From Bernardetia sp. ABR2-2B (GTDB lineage Bacteria; Bacteroidota; Bacteroidia; Cytophagales; Bernardetiaceae), in contig NZ_CP147020.1 in the NCBI RefSeq assembly GCF_037126435.1, forward strand, positions 4,663,001 to 4,727,000: 64,000 nt of DNA, given 5' to 3'. The position numbers were made by a program, and so were the translations under genes. The number at the start of each line of letters is the position of its first letter. Position 1 is the stretch's first letter. Below are positions 26,157-34,167 of the stretch, one piece after another. The notes under the pieces are model-generated. The model was not told where the DNA came from. It saw only the letters and a list, made by a program, of their open reading frames with translations, and ran no database searches.

Positions 26157-27601
26157 AAAGTAATTCTAAAATTTAAAATAATCTGATTCATTTCCTCAAA
26201 AACTAAATCTACATCTTCTTTTTCTGTTCTCCAATTTACAAAAGAAGCTCTAATTCCTTTTCTACTTCCATAAAAAGTAGGAGTCATAAATACTTTTCCT
26301 GTATCATTTAGCTTTTTCAAAAAAAGTGTAACTTCATCTTGATTATCTTCATTGTTACTTTTCTTCAATGAAAAACAAATATTATTCAAATGAATTGGTG
26401 CTAATAACTCCAAATCATTGCTATCCGTAATTTTCTGACCAAAATAGTTTGCCAAATCAATACAATTTTCTACTATATCTCTATAACCCTCTTTTCCATA
26501 CGCCATAAGTGTAAACCAAGCAGGAAGAGCTTTCAAACGCCTAGAGTTTTCAGGCAATACATTGAGATAACTAAAATTTTCAAATGGGTTTCCTAAATAA
26601 GGTGCATTCGAATTTTGAAATGCTTCAGTTTGTAAAATGCTATATTCTTTTTTTACTAAAAAAATTGCACTTTCATAAGGAACGTTTAGCCATTTATGGC
26701 AATCTATGGTAATACTATCTGCATTCTCCCAACCTTTTACCAAATGTTTTGTCTTCTCTGAACAAGCTGCAAAACCACCAAAGGCAGCATCAATATGCCA
26801 CCAAAAATTATATTTCGTTTTTAGTTTATTTATGGCTTCAAAGTCATCAAAATCAACTGTATTTACTGTTCCTCCACTTGAAAGCAAAATAAAGGGTTTT
26901 CCATTTAGAGATTCAATAACTTTTTTTAAATCTGGAATTGAAATCGTTTCTCTATTTCCTTCTAGTGTTTTGACAGAAATAATTTTTGTACTTCCCATTC
27001 CTAATAAAGAAATTGCTTTGATAGCTGATGAGTGTGGAGTAGCTGACAAAACTGCAATTTCTTCTCTAACTCCTTCTTTTGCTATATCTTTCGGTGAATT
27101 ATTTCCTTGATTGTCTTTGTAATTTTTGCCTATCCATTGTCTTGCTACTGCCAAACACGTAAAATTAGACATGGTTGCTCCTGTTACAAAACCACCTAAA
27201 AACTCTTTTGGAAGCTCAAATAACTCTAGTAATAAATTGATAGTTTCTAATTCAATATTTGCAGAAATATCTCCATTCCCATTTGTAGCTTGTGTATTTT
27301 GGTCATAAATAGTTGCCAACCAATCGCCTACAAGAGATGCAGGTGTAGAGCCCCCTGTTACATATCCCCAAAATCTTGAACCCGAAGAAGCTACCATCGT
27401 AGATTCGAATCGTTGATTAAATAACTCTAATGCTTGTATTGTTCCTAAACCTTGCTCATCAAGATTTAACTTTTCCTTTGAGTCAAACTTACTTGAAGTT
27501 GGTCTGTCGTTAATATTTTTGAGATAATCTGTTCCTTGAGAAGCTACTTTTTGTAGGATTGATTCAATGTTTTCTGAATCTGATTGTAAGATATTATTCA
27601 T
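26153..27601 (-). CDS. Group II PLP-dependent decarboxylase, second paralogue
   Basis: A 482-residue PLP enzyme of the pyridoxal-dependent decarboxylase family. The key residues are present: TPHSSAIKA with H190, WWHIDAAFGGF with D271, and DCHKWLN with the lysine K303. The early GSRFWGYVTGGSTPASLVG and CLAVARQWIGKN regions set it apart from the aromatic decarboxylase at 22.8 kb and closer to 'aspartate aminotransferase-like' decarboxylase paralogues. The substrate is unknown. Downstream it overlaps an unknown secreted protein by 4 bp; upstream it overlaps a small membrane protein (27594-27878) by 8 bp, making a three-gene unit. Confidence 0.9.
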   Translation of the reverse strand: MNNILQSDSENIESILQKVASQGTDYLKNINDRPTSSKFDSKEKLNLDEQGLGTIQALELFNQRFESTMVASSGSRFWGYVTGGSTPASLVGDWLATIYDQNTQATNGNGDISANIELETINLLLELFELPKEFLGGFVTGATMSNFTCLAVARQWIGKNYKDNQGNNSPKDIAKEGVREEIAVLSATPHSSAIKAISLLGMGSTKIISVKTLEGNRETISIPDLKKVIESLNGKPFILLSSGGTVNTVDFDDFEAINKLKTKYNFWWHIDAAFGGFAACSEKTKHLVKGWENADSITIDCHKWLNVPYESAIFLVKKEYSILQTEAFQNSNAPYLGNPFENFSYLNVLPENSRRLKALPAWFTLMAYGKEGYRDIVENCIDLANYFGQKITDSNDLELLAPIHLNNICFSLKKSNNEDNQDEVTLFLKKLNDTGKVFMTPTFYGSRKGIRASFVNWRTEKEDVDLVFEEMNQIILNFRITF

Positions 27602-27878
27602 GGTTTGAAATTGATAAATTAATGTTGTTTTTCTGTTCTTGTATTTCTTTTTTAGAATTTTTACTCAAGTAAATTGCACTTCCAAGTAATGTAATAAAAG
27701 TTAGAATAAAAAGTGTTATATTTCTTCCAAATTGATCAAATAAATGACTGTATGAATATCTACCCAAGAAAAATAACCAACGAATAGCTGCACCGATTGA
27801 GTTGAAAAAGGTTTTGAAAATAACTTCTACCAAAAACTCAAATATACCTTCTATCAAGCCTTCTAGGATACTTTCCAT
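27594..27878 (-). CDS. Small membrane protein
   Basis: A 94-residue protein: an amphipathic, Phe-rich N-terminal region (ESILEGLIEGIFEFLVEVIF), a short RWLFFLGRY segment, and one membrane helix (ITLFILTFITLLGSAIYL) followed by a polar tail. It heads the unit with the second decarboxylase, overlapping it by 8 bp. No family assigned; similar short proteins with this E/F-rich start are seen in Bacteroidota. Confidence 0.65.
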   Translation of the reverse strand: MESILEGLIEGIFEFLVEVIFKTFFNSIGAAIRWLFFLGRYSYSHLFDQFGRNITLFILTFITLLGSAIYLSKNSKKEIQEQKNNINLSISNHE

Positions 27879-27999
27879 TATTTTTTATTTATGAGAAACA
27901 GAAATAGTATTCCTAACGGTAAAAATAGTTTGTAGTTTCAATAAAAAGCAAAAAGTTCCTGTGGTATACACAACAGAAAGTTTTATCACTACTACTTAC

Positions 28000-28232
28000 T
28001 AACTGAAGTTACGCATTTGAAAAAAGCACCTTATTTTACTTAAAATAGATATTTTTGATTTTTATAAAAGACTCAATCCACAAAAACCTATTAATTGATA
28101 AAGATATGAGATTTTTTATCTTAGATTTTCAAATTTTAGTATCCTTATTTGCTTAAATAAAGTGTATTGCATATATTCAATTATAAATTTATATTTTGAT
28201 AAATATGGAGTCCTCATGCGTAACTTCAGTTA
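28000..28232. mobile_element. MITE-like element with 17-bp terminal inverted repeats
   Basis: Left end TAACTGAAGTTACGCAT (28000-28016) is the exact inverse complement of the right end ATGCGTAACTTCAGTTA (28216-28232). The 199 bp between them are AT-rich with no coding frame. Size, perfect terminal repeats and no transposase fit a non-autonomous miniature element. A clear target-site duplication is not evident. It lies in the 497-bp gap between two divergent genes (27879-28375), whose other parts show nothing. Confidence 0.65.
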
Positions 28233-28375
28233 CTAATAAGCATAACCAAGTTATAAAACAGTCTAAAATTATATCAAAAGACGATAAAATATAATAAAAA
28301 TGTGACTTCAATCTAAATTAAAGATTATGTTCATTAAATAAACAATAATCACTTTCTTACCATAATCTAATTTAG

Positions 28376-29182
28376 ATGAACCATAAAAATAAACACCGAA
28401 TTAAAAATAATCAGACAAAAACTGTCTTTTTATTATTGACTTTATATTTGTTGACTGGAGTTTCTTTTACAGGAGCTACTACCAATACTATCTACCAAGA
28501 AAAAAATGATACTATCAAGTATTCTACGCCTAATAGTACAATACTTCTAGATTCTACCAAAAAACATGTTACTGATATTTTGTATCTTCTTAAAGATGAT
28601 AAGAATGATATAGCTCATCTTATTATACAAATGGATACTATGGTTAGACTTGGTGTCATAAGACCTTTTAAAAATATCTCCTTATTAGAGAGAACAACAA
28701 AAGAAGATTATAGAAATGCTTGGGGAAAATTAAAATTATCTCATGAAGAAATTAAAGAGAATGAAAAATTGATAGCTCAACAAATTGGAGTGGAAATGAA
28801 AACCTCTTTAGTTATAGATGAACATCAAGTTTTATCTCTTTGTAATAATTTGATTACTCATAATCATATACCTTATGCAGGTGTAGCCATTTCTTTTTAT
28901 ATAAAATCGGACTTTTCTAAATCTGGAAAAAGAGAACATCTTTACACTTTGAGTACAGTTGAAATATATACAAATGTTATCGAATATAATTCATTATTAA
29001 AAAAGTGGGAGGATAAATTCAAACATAACGATTTTGATTTGGAGCTTTATGGTTACATTCATCCCACTACAGATGAAAAAATCATATATACTAAAAAGAA
29101 GAGTTTATTGCCTCTAAAAAAACATCTCAATATGACTAAAGGCATAGAGGATTTAATTATAATTCCTAATTTAACTAAGTAG
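28376..29182 (+). CDS. Secreted or membrane-anchored protein of unknown function
   Basis: A 268-residue protein with a polar, basic start (MNHKNKHRIKNNQTK) then a hydrophobic segment (VFLLLTLYLLTGVSFTGA) that looks like a signal peptide with a long n-region. The remainder is hydrophilic, lysine-rich, with no repeats or motifs I recognise. It lies alone between the MITE-like element and the convergent oligopeptidase gene, in a locally AT-rich stretch. Likely exported; function unknown. Confidence 0.7.
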   Translation: MNHKNKHRIKNNQTKTVFLLLTLYLLTGVSFTGATTNTIYQEKNDTIKYSTPNSTILLDSTKKHVTDILYLLKDDKNDIAHLIIQMDTMVRLGVIRPFKNISLLERTTKEDYRNAWGKLKLSHEEIKENEKLIAQQIGVEMKTSLVIDEHQVLSLCNNLITHNHIPYAGVAISFYIKSDFSKSGKREHLYTLSTVEIYTNVIEYNSLLKKWEDKFKHNDFDLELYGYIHPTTDEKIIYTKKKSLLPLKKHLNMTKGIEDLIIIPNLTK

Positions 29183-29246
29183 GAATGTTAGATTTTGTTG
29201 ACTTATATTCTCACAAGGAAGTATATTTTTAGATGAAAAAAACAAC

Positions 29247-29282
29247 AACCTCCTATCTTACAAATAAGCAAAATAGGAGGTT
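29247..29282 (-). terminator. Terminator between convergent genes
   Basis: AACCTCCTAT/ATAGGAGGTT stem of 10 bp with CTTA/TAAG in the loop. On the minus strand a T-rich tract follows (complement of 29236-29246), so it mainly serves the oligopeptidase gene. Confidence 0.7.
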
Positions 29283-29310
29283 GGTTTATAAAGTTGAATA
29301 TTTTAATTAT

Positions 29311-31500
29311 TTACTCTGTTTTACCCACCAAATCCAACATAAAAGCATACTCTAAAGCTGTTTCTTTGATAGCTTCAAAGCGTCCAGAAGCTCCACCATG
29401 TCCAGCATCCATATTAGTTTTGAAATAAAGCTTATTATTATCAGTTTTTATATCACGAAGTTTTGCTACCCATTTTGCAGGTTCCCAGTATTGAACTTGT
29501 GAATCGTGCAAACCTGTTGTAACAAGAATATTTGGGTAATCTTGAGCTATTACGTTATCATACGGCGAGTAACTCATCATATAGTCGTAATATTCCTTAT
29601 TTTTAGGATTTCCCCATTCGTCAAACTCATTGGTAGTAAGTGGAATAGACTCGTCTAGCATCGTTGTAACTACATCAACAAATGGAACGGCAGCCAAAAC
29701 ACCTTTATACAAATCTGGTCGCATATTCATAACTGCACCTACTAAAAGACCACCAGCACTTCCACCAATAGCAAAAGTAGTTTCTGGGCTTCCAAAACCT
29801 TCTTTTTGTAAAAATTCTGTACAGGCGATAAAGTCTTCAAAAGTATTTTTCTTTTTCAAAAGTTTTCCATCTTCATACCATTGCCTTCCCATTTCTTCTC
29901 CTCCACGAATATGAACGATAGAATAAACAAAACCACGTTCCAAAAGGCTCAATCTTGCAACACTAAAATAAGCATCCATTGATGCACCATAAGAACCATA
30001 GCCATAAACAACTAAAGGATTTTTTCCATCTTTTTTAGTTCCTTTTTTATAGACTAACGAAATAGGAATTTTTGTCCCATCTTTTGCTGTTGCATATACT
30101 CGCTCTGAAACGAAATTAGAAGCATCATAACCTCCTACAATTTCTTGCTGTTTTTTGAGTTCTTTTTCTTTGGTTTCCATATCATAATCATAGACCGAGT
30201 TTGGAGTAGTCATAGAAGTATAGCCAAAACGTAGCATTTTTGTATCAAATTCAATATTTTGAGCCGTATAAGCCATATAAGCAGGGTCATCAAACTCAAT
30301 GTAATGTTCAGAATTATCTTTTTGGTTTCTGACACGAAGATTCAAAAGTCCTTCTTTACGTTCACTCAAAACCATAAAATCACTAAACATGTCAATGTCT
30401 TCTAACAAAACATCTTGACGGTGTGGAATTACTTCTTCCCACTTGCTCTTATCGTTTTGCTCTCCTACTTTTACTTTCATCAAACGAAAATTTTGCGCTT
30501 CCCAGTTGGTAACTACATAAAAATAATCGTCTTTGTGTGCTATGCTGTATTCGTGCTTTTCTTCTCTCTCCAAAAATACAGTTGGTTTTGAGCTTGGCTT
30601 ATCAGCATCAATCAGATGAACTTCTGTATTTAGCGTACTGCTCAAATAAATCATTACATATTTTTTGGATTTAGATTTTCCAATGTATGTATAATAGGAT
30701 TCGTCTTTTTCTTCATAAACTAGCTTATCTTCTTCTGGATTCGTACCCAACGTATGACTCCAAACTTGATGAGAACGCAATGTTTCTGGGTCTTTTTTTA
30801 CATAAAAAAGTGTTTTGTTATCATTTGCCCAAACAAGTGAAGGTTCTACATTTCGGATAGTTTCTGCCAAAATTTCGCCAGTAGCTAGATTTTTGAAACG
30901 AACTGTGTATTGTCTTCTTCCTGTAGTATCTTCTACAAAAGCCATCATATTTTCACCTTCGCTAACTTTTATTCTACCCGAATAAAAATCATTTCCTTCT
31001 GCACGTTCATTTCCATTGAGTAAAATTTCTTCTGCTGCTTCTAAACTACCTTTTTTTCTTGCATAAATCGGATATTCTTTTCCCTCTTCGTAGCGAGTAT
31101 AATACCAGTAGTTTTGATATTTGTAAGGAACAGAAGCATCATCTTCTTTTATCCTTCCTCTAATTTCTTTATAGATTTTTTCTTGAAGCTCATCTGTATG
31201 CGCCAAAGATTTGGTAGTATAATCATTTTCTGCTTCAAGGTAAGCAAGCATTTTCGGATTGGTACGGCTATCATCACGAAGCCAGTAATAATTATCAATG
31301 CGTGTCTGTCCGTGCTGCTCTAGTTTTTGAGGCACTTTTAAAGCCATAGGAGGCGTAAGTGTGTCTGTCATAGTTTGGTTTGAAGTATATTCTGAATTAT
31401 TTTGAGAATTAGTTTTGTCTCCACAACTAAATAGAAATGAAGAAATTATAATTGCTATCGAAATAGATTTTAGATAGAGTTTTGAAAGTTTTGTTTGCAT
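29311..31500 (-). CDS. Prolyl oligopeptidase family (oligopeptidase B-like) lipoprotein
   Basis: A 729-residue S9 serine peptidase. The N-terminus is a lipoprotein signal (SFLFSCGDK, acylated cysteine at about 26), then a Ser/Asn/Thr linker, a seven-bladed propeller (about 50-460) and the alpha/beta-hydrolase peptidase domain. Catalytic residues are in GGSAGG (Ser near 581), GLHDSQV (Asp near 666) and DAGHGGASGRFE (His near 701). The signature HIRGGEEMGRQWYEDGK is typical of oligopeptidase B/protease II, which cleaves short peptides after basic residues. Membrane anchoring through a lipid suggests a role in periplasmic peptide turnover. It is a single-gene unit. Confidence 0.9.
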   Translation of the reverse strand: MQTKLSKLYLKSISIAIIISSFLFSCGDKTNSQNNSEYTSNQTMTDTLTPPMALKVPQKLEQHGQTRIDNYYWLRDDSRTNPKMLAYLEAENDYTTKSLAHTDELQEKIYKEIRGRIKEDDASVPYKYQNYWYYTRYEEGKEYPIYARKKGSLEAAEEILLNGNERAEGNDFYSGRIKVSEGENMMAFVEDTTGRRQYTVRFKNLATGEILAETIRNVEPSLVWANDNKTLFYVKKDPETLRSHQVWSHTLGTNPEEDKLVYEEKDESYYTYIGKSKSKKYVMIYLSSTLNTEVHLIDADKPSSKPTVFLEREEKHEYSIAHKDDYFYVVTNWEAQNFRLMKVKVGEQNDKSKWEEVIPHRQDVLLEDIDMFSDFMVLSERKEGLLNLRVRNQKDNSEHYIEFDDPAYMAYTAQNIEFDTKMLRFGYTSMTTPNSVYDYDMETKEKELKKQQEIVGGYDASNFVSERVYATAKDGTKIPISLVYKKGTKKDGKNPLVVYGYGSYGASMDAYFSVARLSLLERGFVYSIVHIRGGEEMGRQWYEDGKLLKKKNTFEDFIACTEFLQKEGFGSPETTFAIGGSAGGLLVGAVMNMRPDLYKGVLAAVPFVDVVTTMLDESIPLTTNEFDEWGNPKNKEYYDYMMSYSPYDNVIAQDYPNILVTTGLHDSQVQYWEPAKWVAKLRDIKTDNNKLYFKTNMDAGHGGASGRFEAIKETALEYAFMLDLVGKTE

Positions 31501-31546
31501 TTTGTTTTTTTGAGAGTTAGTAAGTAAAGTTAGAAATGTGTTTTGA

Positions 31547-31876
31547 TCACTTATCTTCTGGAAAGTCTAGATACTGTAAGTTAATAGTTTTATTTTTCTT
31601 GAAAAATGTTGTGTAGATTTTGCGTACTCCAAATATGATTAAACCTACATTTATTATATTTAAAAACCAGATAAATACTATTGCTGTTTGTCCAATAGTG
31701 TCACAACTCTCCCAACTATCAGGCACTATCCCAGTTTCTTCATAAGTAGTTTTGGTAAGCCGTATAGTAAAAAATATTGCAACTGTATAAAGTACAAATT
31801 CAATGAAACAAATAGAGCATACAATTAAAATTGTTTTAAGCAATTTGATTAGAACTTTCTTATTTTCTTTAATCAT
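31547..31876 (-). CDS. Small membrane protein, tandem paralogue A
   Basis: A protein of about 109 residues with two membrane helices (about 10-35 and 60-85) separated by a short loop with one cysteine, ending in the tail INLQYLDFPEDK. The ATG at 31876 is chosen rather than one 15 bp upstream because it overlaps the upstream paralogue's stop in an ATGATTAA junction. The next gene upstream (31869-32183) ends in the near-identical tail TNLQYLDYPEDD, so the two arose by tandem duplication. Function is unknown. Confidence 0.7.
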   Translation of the reverse strand: MIKENKKVLIKLLKTILIVCSICFIEFVLYTVAIFFTIRLTKTTYEETGIVPDSWESCDTIGQTAIVFIWFLNIINVGLIIFGVRKIYTTFFKKNKTINLQYLDFPEDK

Positions 31877-32183
31877 CTTCTGGATAGTCAAGATACTGCA
31901 AATTAGTATTTTTTCTTTTAAGGAAGTAGATTATGATTCTATAAATAAGATATACAAGAATGACAATATTAAGCAGAACTAAAACATTGAAAGCAATATA
32001 GACAATTTGCTCGTCAAGCTCCATGCTTTCTAAACTGAAATACTCACCCTCACTCTCTTGGTAAAAATCATCATATTTCATCATATATACCCCTAAAAAA
32101 ATATACAAAACAAAGTCTAAGAATAAAATCAAAACTCCAATAAGAATATTTTTTAATGTGAGTATTTTGGATATAGGTTTCAT
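31869..32183 (-). CDS. Small membrane protein, tandem paralogue B
   Basis: A 104-residue protein with two membrane helices (about 9-30 and 62-85), an acidic loop (QESEGEYFSLESMELDEQ) and the conserved tail NLQYLDYPEDD. It overlaps the downstream paralogue by 8 bp, so translation of the two is probably coupled. Sequence similarity between the copies is strongest in the second helix and the tail. No family is recognised, and no other gene shares the unit. Confidence 0.7.
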   Translation of the reverse strand: MKPISKILTLKNILIGVLILFLDFVLYIFLGVYMMKYDDFYQESEGEYFSLESMELDEQIVYIAFNVLVLLNIVILVYLIYRIIIYFLKRKNTNLQYLDYPEDD

Positions 32184-32309
32184 AGTGCGATAGTTATTAC
32201 AAATAATTAGAATTAATGTTTTATAAAAAACATAAAGTACAATGAGCTGTTGGGAAATTGTATAAAAGCTGAATTTAATACAATTTTTTAATCTAAATTT
32301 TTAATTTTT

Positions 32310-32828
32310 ATGTCAAACAGAATCAAACCTAGAGAAAAAACTCCCAACTTAGATGTTCGCCTCATCAATGACTTGAAATGGTCTTTAGAAGAACAAGAAC
32401 CCAAAAACTTTACGATGATTATTTTTTACAGAGGATTGCACTGTCCTGTTTGTAAGAAATATTTGGAAGACTTAGCTACCAAACTTGATGATTTTGCAGA
32501 CCGAGGAATAAAAATGGTCGCTATCAGTACAGATACAGAAGAAAGAGCCAAAAAAGCTGGCGAAAAATGGAATATTCCTAATTTACCTATTGGTTTTGAT
32601 TTTTCCATTGAAAATGCTAAAGAGTGGGGACTTTATATTTCGGAAGCTATCAAAGATGAAGAGCCAAAACACTTTTCAGAACCTGCTCTTTTTCTTATTC
32701 GTCCAGACCAAACCCTTTATTTTTCTTCTGTTCAGACGATGCCTTTTGCTCGTCCAAGCTTCGATGAACTTTTGAAAGGAATTGACTTTATTTTAGAAGA
32801 AGATTATCCTGCTAGAGGAAAAGTATAG
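32310..32828 (+). CDS. Peroxiredoxin-like (AhpC/TSA) protein
   Basis: A 172-residue thioredoxin-fold protein of the peroxiredoxin-like group. The active-site region is FYRGLHCPVCKKYLEDL with a CxxC pair (about residues 49-52), preceded by MIIF. Other features are the helix and MVAISTDTEE strand, and the late FSEPALFLIRPDQTLYF segment. The CPVC motif resembles alkyl hydroperoxide-reductase-like proteins sometimes called PRXL2 or AhpC/TSA-family. It probably reduces peroxides or disulfides in the cytoplasm, as no signal peptide exists. It ends in a hairpin overlapping the convergent hydrolase gene. Confidence 0.85.
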   Translation: MSNRIKPREKTPNLDVRLINDLKWSLEEQEPKNFTMIIFYRGLHCPVCKKYLEDLATKLDDFADRGIKMVAISTDTEERAKKAGEKWNIPNLPIGFDFSIENAKEWGLYISEAIKDEEPKHFSEPALFLIRPDQTLYFSSVQTMPFARPSFDELLKGIDFILEEDYPARGKV

Positions 32829-32844
32829 AGCATTTATTATCAAA

Positions 32845-33711
32845 TCAATAAGGAGTTTTTTCTAATAGAAGCTCCTTTATTTTTTCTAAAAAAATAGGAT
32901 TACGATGAATCGCTCCGTGTCTTTGATTCTCTAAGGTAATAAAATAAAAATTACCTGATTTGTTATTTTTATCTACATACTCCTTTATCATTCCTAAAGA
33001 TTCGTAAGGAATCACTCTGTCATTTGTTCCGTGAAAGATAGTAGTAGGAACATTTGTTTTGGCTAAAAATTCGGCTGTATTGAATTTATATTTCAATAAA
33101 AAAGTTGGAATAATGGGATACCTTCTTTTGGTCATGTCAGTAATACTGAAATAAGGAGCTTGAAGAATAAGAGCCTTTGGGTTATTTTTACTTGTAAGCA
33201 TTGCAGCAGATGCTGTTCCGACGGAATAACCAACAACTATGATGCTTTTCTCATCATAACTTTTCTCTTTTCTTACAAAATCATAAGCTGTCTGAACATC
33301 ACTAAAAAACTGCTCTTGGCTATAAATATTACCTTCACTTTTTCCATAACCACGATAATCCAGAATAAATAAATCATATCCTAAATTAGTATAAACATCA
33401 GCGATACTTTCCCAAGAACTAACAGCTCCGACATTTCCGTGAAGATAGAAAGCGAGTTTTTTAGGTTCAGAAATAGAAGTTTCTACGTTTTTTGAATGAA
33501 ACAAAACACCGTGAAGGTTGATGTGGTCGTTTGTTGGAATAATTACTTCTTCATAACGTTTTTCAAAGTTGAAAGTATAACTCTGTTCTAATTTTTGAGG
33601 AAAAAACAATAACTTTTCTTGGGAAAAATATACAGAAATGCAGATAAGAAAGTATAGGCTAAATAGAACTCCAATTAACCAAAGCGATATTTTTTTAAAC
33701 TTTTGCATCAT
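32845..33711 (-). CDS. Membrane-anchored alpha/beta hydrolase
   Basis: A 288-residue serine hydrolase with an N-terminal membrane anchor (ISLWLIGVLFSLYFLICISV). Fold signatures are HGNVGAVSSW (oxyanion region), VVGYSVGTASAAML with the nucleophile serine in GYSVG, HGTNDRVIPYES with the aspartate, and QRHGAIH with the histidine. It resembles the Bem46/ABHD17-like group of small hydrolases that are often anchored to membranes. The start ATG abuts the stop of the PNPOx-fold gene (TAA ATG ATG), so it is the third gene of a unit running from 36036 to 32845. Confidence 0.85.
   Translation of the reverse strand: MMQKFKKISLWLIGVLFSLYFLICISVYFSQEKLLFFPQKLEQSYTFNFEKRYEEVIIPTNDHINLHGVLFHSKNVETSISEPKKLAFYLHGNVGAVSSWESIADVYTNLGYDLFILDYRGYGKSEGNIYSQEQFFSDVQTAYDFVRKEKSYDEKSIIVVGYSVGTASAAMLTSKNNPKALILQAPYFSITDMTKRRYPIIPTFLLKYKFNTAEFLAKTNVPTTIFHGTNDRVIPYESLGMIKEYVDKNNKSGNFYFITLENQRHGAIHRNPIFLEKIKELLLEKTPY
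32847..32886 (+). terminator. Terminator inside the 3' end of the convergent gene
   Basis: AATAAGGAG pairs with CTCCTTTATT (one bulged T), with TTTTCT.. /AGAAG in the loop, followed by a T-run to 32886. It terminates the plus-strand peroxiredoxin-like gene, while its sequence is also the last codons of the minus-strand hydrolase gene (stop at 32845-32847). Confidence 0.6.
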
Positions 33712-34164
33712 TTATTTTGAAAGGTATTGTTTTTTTGCGTCTTCTATTTGCTCGGCTTCAGTAGTATCTGGATAAAGCATATAACTTGGCGCAATTATTT
33801 TTTTGAGAGTCTCTATATTGATTTTGATAATCATTGAAAAAGGATATTTACTTTTCGTCATTTTTAGTAACGGTTCTTCTAGGCTTTCAAACTCTGAATC
33901 TGTCTGTTTTATAATTCTTGCTCTGCCTTTCAATTGAAAGCCTTTTTGTACAAAAACATCAACAAAACTTACACATACATTTGGGTTTTGCATAATATTA
34001 TGAACGCTTTGTGGCGAGGCAATATTTGCAATGATAATATATTTGTCTTGATAAAAAGTAAACACTTCTTTTGGAGAAACGTTGGGCATATTTTCATTAT
34101 CAGCCGTAGCAAGCCAACACAAAACACTTTTTTCGATGGAATTTTTGATTTCTTGATTGAGCAT
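33712..34164 (-). CDS. Pyridoxamine 5'-phosphate oxidase-like (split-barrel FMN) protein
   Basis: A 150-residue protein of the FMN-binding split-barrel family. Typical elements are VLCWLATADNENMPNVSPKE at the N-terminus, YIIIANIASPQSVHNI, NVCVSFVDVFVQKGFQLKGR, and a late FSMIIKINIE strand. Such single-domain members bind FMN or related cofactor F420 and reduce small organic molecules; many are called general stress or heavy-metal-resistance proteins without evidence. Cofactor and substrate are unknown. It is the middle gene of a tight three-gene unit, 3 bp downstream of the duplicated hydrolase-like gene. Confidence 0.85.
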   Translation of the reverse strand: MLNQEIKNSIEKSVLCWLATADNENMPNVSPKEVFTFYQDKYIIIANIASPQSVHNIMQNPNVCVSFVDVFVQKGFQLKGRARIIKQTDSEFESLEEPLLKMTKSKYPFSMIIKINIETLKKIIAPSYMLYPDTTEAEQIEDAKKQYLSK

Positions 34165-34167
34165 ATT

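Noticed and set aside
26706-27110. 134-codon plus-strand frame
   Set aside because: Antisense to the conserved active-site region of the second decarboxylase; low-complexity Ser/Ile/Phe translation.
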